From Clostridia bacterium (lineage in GTDB: Bacteria > Bacillota > Clostridia > Oscillospirales > Acutalibacteraceae), in NCBI GenBank assembly GCA_900771085.1, contig CAAGMR010000040.1, positions 1 to 31,393 of the forward strand: 31,393 nt of DNA, in the 5' to 3' direction. The position numbers and the translations under genes were made by a program. This document shows, one piece after another, positions 23,393 to 31,393 of this stretch. Positions within the stretch are counted from its first letter, which is position 1, and each line of letters begins with the position of its first letter. The notes beneath the pieces were generated by a model. It was not told the origin of the DNA. It did no database searches and saw only the letters and a list, made by a program, of their open reading frames with translations.

Positions 23393-25621
23393 ATGTCCGG
23401 ATTCTTTTCTGTAACAGGTTTTTCCTATATTTTTACATTGTTCCTTTTATCTCTGACGGGTGAAAGGTTTATTCCGATTATATGTGTGCTCTCTGCGCTT
23501 GGACTATTATGCTTTGGCATACCGGATATCCTCTCGCGGAAAAAGGGGAGAAAACCGGCTAATATATCCCTTGTTTTAGCTTTTGTAATGGCTGTTCTGG
23601 CCTGTCTGTCTTTCGGACTTAAAACAGAGCTGGACTACAAGCCTGCAATAAGTCTTGCCGGAGAAGAGAAAACAATTGAAGGTATTGTTATAAAGATTCT
23701 TCCGGACTCGCAGAGCGGGGCTCACCGGTGCATCGTGAAAGTGAAATACTCCGATGACGGCAGCTGCGATGGCCTGAAAATCAGATTCTCATCCAAAGAC
23801 TACGACCCGAAGATAAACGACTGCGTAAAAATCCGGGCCAGGCTCTATGAAGTCGGGTCGGACAACGAGAATCAGAAGGAGTATTACAAGAGCCTTGGCG
23901 TCTATCTTGGCGCCACTTCTTCAAACAAGATATCGGTATCAGACCTTGCCTCCGAAGACAAGAAACTCGGGTACTGGTACGTTGAATACCGAACTCTCAT
24001 ATCTTCCGCCGTCGGGGTTCGTGAGCGCATAACGGGAACGCTTAACTCATACCTGCCGGCTGATATTGCAAGCGTCCTTATGGGGATGCTTGTCGGAGAC
24101 AAAAGCCTTATTGATGACGAAGATAAGGAGAATATGACCAGGGCCGGAATTCTTCATCTGCTTGCGGTTTCCGGCTTCCATGTTTCACTCTGGTCGGATC
24201 TTCTTTATCGTTTTCTGCTTCGGACGGGTCGCTCACGAAGGGCGAGTTCCTTTGTTCCGCTTGTTTTCATCGTCTGCTTTATTGCGATAACAGGATTCGC
24301 AGTCAGTGCCATAAGAGCGGGAATAATGCTGAGTCTCTTTTATATTGGACGGCTTATACGGAAAGATCCGAACTCGTTGAACTCTCTGGGCTTTGGAACT
24401 CTTCTCATATCATTGCCCAATCCTTTCTCGGGCGGGGATACAGGATTTTTGCTCTCGGTTCTTGCGACTATGGGAATAATAGTGATGAACCCTTTAAGCA
24501 AGAAGCTGGTTTCAGGGCTTACATCATCAATTGATGATTTTGAAAAGAGAAACAGGGCAAATGACCGGCTGATGACATTTCCTGTCTCGATAGGCGCTCT
24601 CGTATTCACATTGCCGATTATGAGTCTTAAGTTCGGATTCGTGTCACTTGCAGGTCCGGTATCAACATTGCTTCTCGGGTCGGCCTGCTCTGCTGCAATA
24701 CTTATGGCGGGAATTGGCTGTGCCATTTCAGGAATACCTGTTATGGGACTTCTTACTCCATGGACCTTCCTGTTTTCAGGCCTTGTGGTTAAAGTCACAC
24801 TTTTTGTCTGCAGGATTATTTCGTCCTTGCCGTTTGTCTACGTGAACGTACAGGAGGATTATTTCAGACTCTCTCTTGCGGCGGTTCTGATTCTTGCAGC
24901 AGTTGCCGTGGCACTACAGAAAAAGGAAGAAAAACACACATTCATAAAGCTTACTTCCATGCTCTGTGTCATCATTGTTCTATCCGGTAATCTTTCGTTT
25001 GCTTTATCGCACAGAGGCGTTGAGGAGATAGGATTTCTTCCGGTCGGAAACGGAACCTGCGTTGTGGTTTCCGGGAACGGCACATCATCGGTTATAGGCT
25101 GCGGAGGAGAATACAACTGTGCTTACAAAACGAAGTCTTATCTTCAGCAAAAAGGTATCAGTAATGTCGATGCCATCGTGGTTCCGCGGACGGTGGACAC
25201 CGAGTCCGCGGGAGCTGACGAGCTGAAAAAAGATTATGACGGGGCAACGTTTATGAGTATCCCGGACCTTGGGGAAGGCCGCGTGAAACTGTCGGAAGAT
25301 ACATTCTTTGACACATCTTTAATAGATGAGGAACCTGCCGGTCTGCTCTTTGTAAAAGGCGTAAAAATATTGCTGCTTTTTGCACCGTCTGCTGATACCG
25401 GCAAACTCATTCAATACTATGGAAAACCGGATGTTGTTTATACCAGACAGGACATCCCCAAAAGTTTGAATTGCAGTGATGTTTCATTTATAATAGTTTC
25501 CGGTGATAAAAAGCTTCCGGAAAAATATGAGAGCAATAAAAACGTTGCCTCTACAAAGAACGGAGGACTGTCACTGAGAATACATGATAATCACTTGACT
25601 TTGCGGAGAATGAAATCTTGA
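23393..25621 (+). CDS. comEC: ComEC/Rec2-like DNA uptake channel with degenerate C-terminal domain
   Basis: ComEC forms the membrane channel for single-stranded DNA in natural transformation. The 742-residue product has N-terminal membrane spans (about 5-75), an OB-fold/DUF4131 region (about 80-200) and the multi-spanning competence domain (about 210-520) with MLVGDKSLIDDEDKENMTRAGILHLLAVSGFH. The last 190 residues or so occupy the place of the metallo-beta-lactamase domain. They lack its metal ligands: the usual DVGQGD reads PVGNGT and the HxHxDH stretch reads PRTVDTESAGA. ATG 23393 is chosen, but it has only a weak GGGG upstream, and TTG 23375 is in frame. The 3' end overlaps holA by 4 bases. 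No other competence gene is in the window. Confidence 0.88.
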   Translation: MSGFFSVTGFSYIFTLFLLSLTGERFIPIICVLSALGLLCFGIPDILSRKKGRKPANISLVLAFVMAVLACLSFGLKTELDYKPAISLAGEEKTIEGIVIKILPDSQSGAHRCIVKVKYSDDGSCDGLKIRFSSKDYDPKINDCVKIRARLYEVGSDNENQKEYYKSLGVYLGATSSNKISVSDLASEDKKLGYWYVEYRTLISSAVGVRERITGTLNSYLPADIASVLMGMLVGDKSLIDDEDKENMTRAGILHLLAVSGFHVSLWSDLLYRFLLRTGRSRRASSFVPLVFIVCFIAITGFAVSAIRAGIMLSLFYIGRLIRKDPNSLNSLGFGTLLISLPNPFSGGDTGFLLSVLATMGIIVMNPLSKKLVSGLTSSIDDFEKRNRANDRLMTFPVSIGALVFTLPIMSLKFGFVSLAGPVSTLLLGSACSAAILMAGIGCAISGIPVMGLLTPWTFLFSGLVVKVTLFVCRIISSLPFVYVNVQEDYFRLSLAAVLILAAVAVALQKKEEKHTFIKLTSMLCVIIVLSGNLSFALSHRGVEEIGFLPVGNGTCVVVSGNGTSSVIGCGGEYNCAYKTKSYLQQKGISNVDAIVVPRTVDTESAGADELKKDYDGATFMSIPDLGEGRVKLSEDTFFDTSLIDEEPAGLLFVKGVKILLLFAPSADTGKLIQYYGKPDVVYTRQDIPKSLNCSDVSFIIVSGDKKLPEKYESNKNVASTKNGGLSLRIHDNHLTLRRMKS

Positions 25622-26655
25622 AACTCAACGAAAAAAGTTTGTGGCAAAACATAAAAAGTGAAGAGTATTACCCTGTTTATCTTATTAAAGGCGGGGAAGG
25701 ATACTTAAAACAGAAATATGCAAATCTCCTGGCTGACAGCGTAGTACCTGCCGGCCTTTGGGGCTTTAACTATCACAAGCTTGACGGCGACAAGACAAGC
25801 GTTGAAGAGATTGCCGACTGTGCAATGGCACTTCCTGCAATGTGTGAGAAAACCTGTGTACTCATTCATGACTTTGACTTCGCATCTCTCAGTGAGAGCG
25901 AAAAAGATACAATGACAGAACTCTTTTCCGACCCGAATGAAACTTGCGTACTCGTGTTCTGGCAGGATACCAGGTCTTTCCCTTCAAAGACAAAGGCACA
26001 GAAGGAACTGCTCAAACTCATAGAGAAGAACGGCGCGGTTGTTGACCTTGACAGCCGTTCACACGGGGACCTTGTAAAGTTTATCGGAAGTGAATGCAAA
26101 AAACAGGGCAAGGCCATAAGCTACAGAGCTGCTGAATACTTCCTTGAAACTGTCGGGGAAGATATGAGCAACCTTGTAAATGAGATAGATAAGGTCTGTA
26201 ACTATGCAGCCGATGAAATAACAGAAAAACATATAGACGAGATTTCAACAAAGTCTCTGGAGTCCACGGCGTTTAAGATGATAGACGCACTGATGGCCGG
26301 AGATTACCAGAGTGTATTCAGCTCACTTTCAATTCTCTTTGAACAGAAGCAGGAGCCGATGATGATTCTTGGTGCTCTTGTCAGCACTTATACCGACATG
26401 TACAGAGCGAAGATAGTGTCGAAGGCGGGAGAACGTCCGGCTGTGCTTAAAGACTACTTCCCTCAGGCTTATAAGAGCGACTTTAAACTTAAAAATGCCG
26501 TTCGCAGAAGTTCAGGTTTCTCTGTGGGAACACTCAGAGCCTCTCTGGAACTTCTCGGTGAAGCAGACAAGAAACTCAAGAGCACAAGCGAGGACTCTAA
26601 GATTGTGCTTGAAAAGCTTCTGGTGGAGCTTGGCGAGGTACGCCGCAATGCTTAA
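25618..26655 (+). CDS. holA: DNA polymerase III delta subunit (clamp loader)
   Basis: HolA is the wrench subunit of the clamp loader that opens the sliding clamp. The 345-residue product has the weakly conserved delta pattern: N-terminal YPVYLIKGGEGYLKQKY, the middle LVFWQDTRSFPSK, and the helical C-terminal domain with LLGEADKKLKS near the end. The start is TTG 25618 within the comEC stop (TTGA overlap). The comEC-holA order is common in Bacillota and supports the call. It overlaps the next gene by 8 bases. Confidence 0.9.
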   Translation: MKLNEKSLWQNIKSEEYYPVYLIKGGEGYLKQKYANLLADSVVPAGLWGFNYHKLDGDKTSVEEIADCAMALPAMCEKTCVLIHDFDFASLSESEKDTMTELFSDPNETCVLVFWQDTRSFPSKTKAQKELLKLIEKNGAVVDLDSRSHGDLVKFIGSECKKQGKAISYRAAEYFLETVGEDMSNLVNEIDKVCNYAADEITEKHIDEISTKSLESTAFKMIDALMAGDYQSVFSSLSILFEQKQEPMMILGALVSTYTDMYRAKIVSKAGERPAVLKDYFPQAYKSDFKLKNAVRRSSGFSVGTLRASLELLGEADKKLKSTSEDSKIVLEKLLVELGEVRRNA

Positions 26656-28555
26656 GACAGACAAGGTAATCGTAGTCGAAGGAAAATACGATGCGATAAA
26701 ACTGAATAATATTATTGACGCCACTATCTTTATCACAGAAGGTTTTGGCGTTTTTAAGGATAATGAGAAACTGACACTCCTCAGACGACTTGCAGAGAAG
26801 AGAGGGCTTGTAATTCTTACAGACCCTGATTCTGCAGGTTTCCTAATCAGGAACTATCTCAAAGGAGCTATTCCGAAGGAGTACATTACCAACGTCTTTA
26901 TTGAAGACATATACGGTAAGGAAAAAAGAAAATCAAAGGCTTCCAAAGAGGGAAAACTCGGCGTGGAAGGCGTTCCGGACCAGGTAATAACGGATGCTCT
27001 CAAAAGAGCGGGCATAGGGGATGACACATCCGACAGCTCTGAAAAAAGAGAGATAACCCGCGTTGACTTCTTTAACGACGGCCTTATGGGCGGAGAGGGA
27101 AGCAGCGAGAAGCGCGACAGGCTGAAAAAAGAACTCGGTCTTCCGGAGAGACTTACAACCCATATGCTTCTTGAAGTCATCAACATGGTTTCAACATATG
27201 AGGAGTACAAGTCAATAGTTCTCGGAGTTCCGGTAAGTGTTGTCAAAGCGATAGAAATTCTTAAAGAGGCCGGTCACGAAGCCTTCATAGTTGGCGGATG
27301 CACCAGAGACCGCCTTATGGGTAACACTCCTCACGACTGGGATATGACGACATCTGCGCTTCCTTCTGAAACAAAGGCGGCGTTTGAAGGTTATAAGACC
27401 TATGACACCGGCATAAAGCATGGCACGGTATCAGTGAATATCGATGGTGACATACTCGAGATAACCACTTTCAGAATAGATGAGAATTACATCGATGGCA
27501 GGCACCCGGAAAATGTAACATTCACACCGAGTGTAACCGAGGACCTGGCGCGCCGTGACTTCACGATGAACGCCATAGCTTGGAATCCCGATGTCGGTTT
27601 TGTTGACCCGTTTGACGGTATGGCCGATATCGAAGAAGGAATAATCCGATGCGTAGGCGATCCGGACAAACGCTTTGGCGAAGATGCCTTGCGCATACTT
27701 CGCGCATTACGCTTCGCGTCTCAGCTGGACTTTACCATAGACCCAAAGACTGCAGATTCAATTCACAGGCTGGGACATCTCATAAAACAGATTTCGGCAG
27801 AAAGAATATCCGCAGAGCTTTTAAAGCTTCTCTGCGGAAAAAATGTTGGCCGTATTCTGTTGGATTATTCAGATGTTTTTACTATAATCATTCCTGAACT
27901 TGAAGGCCTTATAGGTCTTGATCAGAAAAACAGGTATCATATTTATACTGCATACGAACACTGTGTTAAAGCGATAGAAAACGTTGAACCTGCTGAGGTT
28001 TTGAGACTTTCTGCATTTTTACACGACATTGGAAAGGTAAAGACCTTTACAGTTGACGAAAAAGGCGTTGGTCACTTCTATGGACACGGACGTGTGGGTG
28101 CCGAAATGGCGCGTGAAATAGCCAAAAGATTGCGTTTGTCAACAAAGATGACAAACGACCTTCTGCTCGCTATTGAGTATCATGATATCCCTGTGGATGA
28201 TTCCGATAAAACAATAAAAAGAAGACTTTCAAAATTCGGATATGACGGCTTCTCTCTCGTACTGAAAGTGATGAGGGCGGATGTGCTTTCACAGAATCCT
28301 GAATTCATAGACCGTCTCTCAACCATTGACACGATATTAAAAAAGATGGATGTGATAATGTCACAGAATCCATGTCTTAATATCACAGACCTTGCAATAA
28401 ACGGAAACGATCTTTTAGAGCTTGGCCTTTCACCGTCACCGGAAATGAAAGAGATTTTATCGAAACTTCTGGAAATGGTGATTGACGGAAAACTGGAAAA
28501 TACAAAAGAAGACTTGATGATAAAAGCAAAGGAGCTTATCAGTAATGGTAACTGA
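26648..28555 (+). CDS. Fusion of RNase M5 (5S rRNA maturase) and CCA-adding tRNA nucleotidyltransferase
   Basis: One uninterrupted frame of 635 residues joins two RNA-processing enzymes. Residues 1-190 are RNase M5: a Toprim domain with Glu11 (VEGKYD), Asp59 and Asp61 (LTDPDSAG), then the DUF4093-type domain (about 135-190, LGLPERLTTHMLLEVINM). Residues 195-635 are a class II nucleotidyltransferase: GGCTRD (216-221), catalytic Asp230 and Asp232 (HDWD), LARRDFTMNA, RILRALRFA, then an HD domain with HDIGK from His459. RNase M5 trims 5S rRNA precursors; the CCA enzyme completes tRNA 3' ends. The ATG 26648 has GAGGT upstream and overlaps holA by 8 bases. No start codon with an RBS occurs at the junction (27200-27240). 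The frame is open further upstream but that part is not homologous. Confidence 0.9.
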   Translation: MLKTDKVIVVEGKYDAIKLNNIIDATIFITEGFGVFKDNEKLTLLRRLAEKRGLVILTDPDSAGFLIRNYLKGAIPKEYITNVFIEDIYGKEKRKSKASKEGKLGVEGVPDQVITDALKRAGIGDDTSDSSEKREITRVDFFNDGLMGGEGSSEKRDRLKKELGLPERLTTHMLLEVINMVSTYEEYKSIVLGVPVSVVKAIEILKEAGHEAFIVGGCTRDRLMGNTPHDWDMTTSALPSETKAAFEGYKTYDTGIKHGTVSVNIDGDILEITTFRIDENYIDGRHPENVTFTPSVTEDLARRDFTMNAIAWNPDVGFVDPFDGMADIEEGIIRCVGDPDKRFGEDALRILRALRFASQLDFTIDPKTADSIHRLGHLIKQISAERISAELLKLLCGKNVGRILLDYSDVFTIIIPELEGLIGLDQKNRYHIYTAYEHCVKAIENVEPAEVLRLSAFLHDIGKVKTFTVDEKGVGHFYGHGRVGAEMAREIAKRLRLSTKMTNDLLLAIEYHDIPVDDSDKTIKRRLSKFGYDGFSLVLKVMRADVLSQNPEFIDRLSTIDTILKKMDVIMSQNPCLNITDLAINGNDLLELGLSPSPEMKEILSKLLEMVIDGKLENTKEDLMIKAKELISNGN

Positions 28556-28757
28556 AGAACAGATCAAAAGAATCAATGAGCTTGCACATAAGGCAAAGGA
28601 AGAAGGATTAACTCCTGAAGAGACAAAAGAGAGAGACGATCTCAGAAGAGCATATATCGATTCTTTTAAAGAAAACCTTTCTGCCATTCTCGACAATTCA
28701 ATAATAGTTGATGAGGAAGGCAACGAATACAAAGTAACAAAGAAGAATAAACAGTGA
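28545..28757 (+). CDS. DUF896 family protein (YnzC-like)
   Basis: This 70-residue protein has the DUF896 hallmark EEQIKRINELAHKAKEEGLT followed by PEETKERDDLRRAYIDSFK, predicted as a helical hairpin. B. subtilis members (YnzC, YneJ neighbours) are small cytosolic proteins of unclear function, some linked to the SOS region. Here it overlaps the M5-CCA fusion by 11 bases and miaA by 1 base, so it is part of the operon. Confidence 0.9.
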   Translation: MVTEEQIKRINELAHKAKEEGLTPEETKERDDLRRAYIDSFKENLSAILDNSIIVDEEGNEYKVTKKNKQ

Positions 28758-29701
28758 TGGAAAAAATACCTGTACTTGCCGTTGTCGGACCGACAGCGTC
28801 GGGAAAGACAAGGCTTTCCGTTGAACTCGCAAAAGAGTTTGAAGCGGAAATTATTTCATTTGACTCAATGCAGCTCTACAAAACCATGGATGTTGCAACT
28901 GCAAAGCCTACAGTAGAGGAGATGCAGGGAATAAAGCATCATCTGGTCGATGTAATCGATCCGTCTGTTGAATACAGTGTTGCAAAGTTCAAGGAGGATG
29001 CCGATGCGATAGCATCCGACATCAGTGCGAGAGGTTCCAATATTGTCATGGTAGGCGGAACGGGACTTTATATTGATACATTCATCAATAACATTCAGCT
29101 CCTTGAATCTGAAGGCAATGACGAGATAAGAGAAAAACTCAAGGCTGAACTCCTTGAAACAGGACCTGAGGCAATGCATGAAAAGCTCAGAGAAATTGAC
29201 CCTGAAAGTGCAGAGAAAATCAATTTCAACAACACCGGAAGGGTGCTCCGTGCCCTTGAAGTTTACTACCTCACGGGGTACACTATGAGTTATCAGGTTG
29301 CCAATTCGAAGCTTGAACCTTCAAGGTATGAACCGCTTTATATCGGCATTTCTGCCAGAGACAGAGATGTCCTTTATAACCGCATCAATCTGCGAGTTGA
29401 TCTTATGATTGAAAACGGACTTCTGGACGAGGCCCGAGAGTATCTTGACAGCAATATCGGCAATACCGCTTCTCAGGCGATTGGCATAAAGGAAATGATT
29501 CCGTATCTCAAGGGTGAGAAGACTCTTGAAGAATGCGCTGAACAGTTAAAGACAGACACCAGGCACTATGCCAAGAGGCAGCTTACCTGGTTTCGAAGAA
29601 ACGAAAATGTTCACTGGCTGTTTCTGGATGATTATGACAGTTTCGACGACCTTGTCGGCGAAGCAGTAAAACTTGTAAAACAGTCGGGAATTTTTGATTG
29701 A
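28757..29701 (+). CDS. miaA: tRNA dimethylallyltransferase
   Basis: MiaA adds a dimethylallyl group to N6 of A37 in tRNAs reading codons that begin with U. The 314-residue protein has the P-loop GPTASGKT (11-18), then the substrate-binding DSMQLYKTMDVATAKPT (typically DS.Q.Y..mdIgTAKP), VGGTGLYIDTFI, GRVLRALEVYYLTG and the C-terminal RRNENVHWLFLD. ATG 28757 forms a TGATG junction with the DUF896 stop; GTG 28754 directly before it is also possible. It follows other RNA-processing genes in the same operon. Confidence 0.96.
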   Translation: MEKIPVLAVVGPTASGKTRLSVELAKEFEAEIISFDSMQLYKTMDVATAKPTVEEMQGIKHHLVDVIDPSVEYSVAKFKEDADAIASDISARGSNIVMVGGTGLYIDTFINNIQLLESEGNDEIREKLKAELLETGPEAMHEKLREIDPESAEKINFNNTGRVLRALEVYYLTGYTMSYQVANSKLEPSRYEPLYIGISARDRDVLYNRINLRVDLMIENGLLDEAREYLDSNIGNTASQAIGIKEMIPYLKGEKTLEECAEQLKTDTRHYAKRQLTWFRRNENVHWLFLDDYDSFDDLVGEAVKLVKQSGIFD

Positions 29702-29716
29702 CGGGAGATAACTACT

Positions 29717-30958
29717 TTGAACGAAAAAAGCAAACAGGCTTTAAAGAGAATAGTGGCTCTGGTTCTTGCAGGCTTTATACTTGTCTACATTGTTTACCAG
29801 ACCTACCTCATTACTCATGTTTCGGTAGATACCGAGGTTGCAACTCTTACCACAATTAATGAATCTGTTGATACGGATACCTTTGTTGTGAGAAATGAGT
29901 CTTACATTAAAAACAGCGATCAGGGAACTCTTATCGCTCTTGTAGATGATGGCTCAAGAGTAGCAAAAGGTGAGGGTGTTGCAGCTGTATTCTCAGATGA
30001 TGAATCAGCATCAAACTATGCCGAACTTGGTAACCTTAAGGAAAATATCGAACGTTATAACCGCCTTAACTCACAGAAGGGTACATTTGCCGTTGACGTA
30101 ACTGCGATGAACGACAATATCTCTTCTTCAATCATCAGTCTTGTTGAAGACGTCGATAACGGCAACTATTCAGATATGAAGACCGATATCTACGATGTAC
30201 GCGATAAGATTATTACAAGACAGATAGCTACAGGTGAACTGGACGGTCTCGACAGCAAGATTCAGTCTCTCAACCAGCAGTACAGAAATTTCTCAAATAA
30301 GACAGCTGAACATAACACTATTGTTTCAAGAACATCCGGTTACTACATCAATGGTACCGATGGCTATGAGACAGTAGTTGATTATGACGAAATAGACGGT
30401 CTCAGTGTCCGCGACATAGAAAAGATTATTGACGCAAAGCCATCAAAGGTTTCTGACAGAGTAATCGGCAAGGTTGTTGGCGATTTCGACTGGTATATGA
30501 TTTGCGTAATTGACACAAACAAGGCTGCCAATCTTACCGAGGGAAACAAGGTTACCGTTAACCTTCCTTACTCTGCAGTTAACAGCGTTCCGGCTTATGT
30601 TGACCGCATCAGCAATACCAACAACGATAAAAAGACTGCAGTGGTTCTCAGATGTAACAGAATGAATTCATTTATTGCCTCTCTCAGAAAAGAAAGAGCA
30701 GAAATAGTTATTAATTCCTACAAAGGCCTTAAGATAAACAACAAGGCTATCAGAGTAAATGATGAAGGCGTTAAGGGCGTATTCGTCAAAAACGGAAACG
30801 TTGCCGAGTTTAAAAAGCTTAATATCGTTTACTCCGGTGAGGACTATGTTATTTCTTCACTTGAACACGATGACGATCCATATGGAAAATATGTAAAAAC
30901 ATATGACAATGTAATACTTGGAGGAAAGAACCTTTATGATGGAAAAATCATTGGATGA
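29717..30958 (+). CDS. HlyD-like membrane-anchored protein
   Basis: The 413-residue protein has a short positively charged N-terminus and one membrane span (about 12-32). The large extracytoplasmic part has beta-rich flanks and a central helical segment (about 115-205), the layout of HlyD/membrane-fusion adaptors. No partner transporter or outer-membrane factor is encoded here, so an export function is not supported. Genes of this type commonly precede yggS and sepF in Clostridia, which suggests an envelope or division-related role; that is inference. The start is TTG 29717 with GGGAGA upstream. Its 3' end overlaps yggS by 23 bases. Confidence 0.82.
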   Translation: MNEKSKQALKRIVALVLAGFILVYIVYQTYLITHVSVDTEVATLTTINESVDTDTFVVRNESYIKNSDQGTLIALVDDGSRVAKGEGVAAVFSDDESASNYAELGNLKENIERYNRLNSQKGTFAVDVTAMNDNISSSIISLVEDVDNGNYSDMKTDIYDVRDKIITRQIATGELDGLDSKIQSLNQQYRNFSNKTAEHNTIVSRTSGYYINGTDGYETVVDYDEIDGLSVRDIEKIIDAKPSKVSDRVIGKVVGDFDWYMICVIDTNKAANLTEGNKVTVNLPYSAVNSVPAYVDRISNTNNDKKTAVVLRCNRMNSFIASLRKERAEIVINSYKGLKINNKAIRVNDEGVKGVFVKNGNVAEFKKLNIVYSGEDYVISSLEHDDDPYGKYVKTYDNVILGGKNLYDGKIIG

Positions 30959-31393
30959 GTATAGAGCACAGAGATGCCACGATATCGAGGAAAATCTCAA
31001 GGTAATCAGAAACAATATCGCGGAAGCTGCCATAAAATCAGGACGCAATCCTGAAGACGTCAAGCTCATGGCTGTTACAAAAACAGTAGACCCGTTTTTC
31101 ATCAATCATGCACTGGCACAGGGCATCGATCTGATTGGTGAAAACAGGGTTCAGGAATATCTTTCAAAGAAACCGGATTTAAACCTTGAAGGCGTAGATG
31201 TTCATCTTATCGGACACCTTCAGACCAATAAGGTAAAACAGATTGTCGGAGAGGTTTCCACCATCCAGTCTGTTGACAGCATCAAGGTTGCAAAAGAGAT
31301 CTCAAAACAGAGTGTTTCACGCAATATTAATACCGATATTCTGCTTGAAATAAACATAGGAAATGAGGACTCAAAATCAGGTATGGAGTACGA
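30936..31393 (+). CDS. yggS: YggS/PLPBP pyridoxal phosphate homeostasis protein, 5' part
   Basis: The gene runs off the right edge after about 152 codons. The N-terminal part of the PLP-binding TIM barrel is clear: AVTKTVDP with the PLP lysine at residue 49, IGENRVQEYLSKK, and HLIGHLQTNKVKQIV followed by IQSVDSIKVA. YggS binds PLP without known enzymatic activity and buffers vitamin B6 and amino acid pools. In Gram-positive bacteria it sits next to sepF and division genes. ATG 30936 (or ATG 30939) follows GGAGGA at 30920-30925 inside the HlyD-like gene. Confidence 0.95.
   Translation, partial: MMEKSLDEYRAQRCHDIEENLKVIRNNIAEAAIKSGRNPEDVKLMAVTKTVDPFFINHALAQGIDLIGENRVQEYLSKKPDLNLEGVDVHLIGHLQTNKVKQIVGEVSTIQSVDSIKVAKEISKQSVSRNINTDILLEINIGNEDSKSGMEY

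Noticed and set aside
29717..30958. Efflux pump adaptor
   Set aside because: No transporter or outer-membrane partner is present; the position before yggS suggests another role.
1..31393. CRISPR arrays, insertion sequences, tRNA or rRNA genes, prophage remains
   Set aside because: Reading all spacers showed no regular repeat-spacer series, transposase, terminal repeats, cloverleaf-like segment or rRNA sequence.

Overview
The window is a dense stretch of a Bacillota chromosome, most likely from class Clostridia. Support for this: strong AGGAGG-type ribosome binding sites, frequent TTG starts, housekeeping genes in typical low-GC Gram-positive company (rsmD-coaD, ftsE-ftsX with an M23 hydrolase, holA, an RNase M5 domain, a DUF896 protein, miaA, yggS), and no outer-membrane genes. 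Genus cannot be given from the sequence alone. No tRNA, rRNA, insertion sequence, prophage or CRISPR array was seen. The only gene-free stretch above 300 bp is 13762-14107.

Region 1 (1-6966, all +): the 3' end of rsmD, coaD, a coiled-coil protein, a small-subunit rRNA pseudouridine synthase, a PucR/CdaR-type regulator, and a divisome-linked peptidoglycan hydrolysis unit (ftsE, ftsX, secreted coiled-coil M23 endopeptidase). FtsE carries an unusual acidic C-terminal tail and FtsX a lysine-rich N-terminal tail.

Region 2 (7064-15388) is the most distinctive part. A GntR/UTRA and a TetR regulator (both -) lie opposite an operon encoding a GlpA-like flavoprotein with an extra BON-like N-terminal domain, a GlpB-like FAD/NAD oxidoreductase, a DUF1667 protein and a homologue of alkyl-dihydroxyacetonephosphate synthase (AGPS). 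A separately promoted iron-dependent alcohol dehydrogenase follows. No glycerol kinase or facilitator is present. The set reads as metabolism of glycerol-phosphate derivatives, and glycerol ether lipid turnover or synthesis is a testable guess. The TetR/GlpA spacer holds two back-to-back consensus promoters and a 20-bp inverted repeat placed to repress both.

Region 3 (15536-20050): a CBS/DRTGG-regulated manganese pyrophosphatase (+), convergent with two overlapping flavoproteins (COG2509 type and HI0933/BaiN type, -).

Region 4 (20259-31393, all +): alaS, a HIT protein, comEC with a degenerate C-terminal metallo-beta-lactamase domain, holA, a one-piece fusion of RNase M5 to a CCA-adding enzyme, a DUF896 protein, miaA, an HlyD-like membrane protein and the start of yggS. 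From comEC onward the genes overlap or nearly touch, as in one operon. It joins DNA uptake and replication with 5S rRNA and tRNA maturation. The M5-CCA fusion is the most unusual gene architecture in the window.
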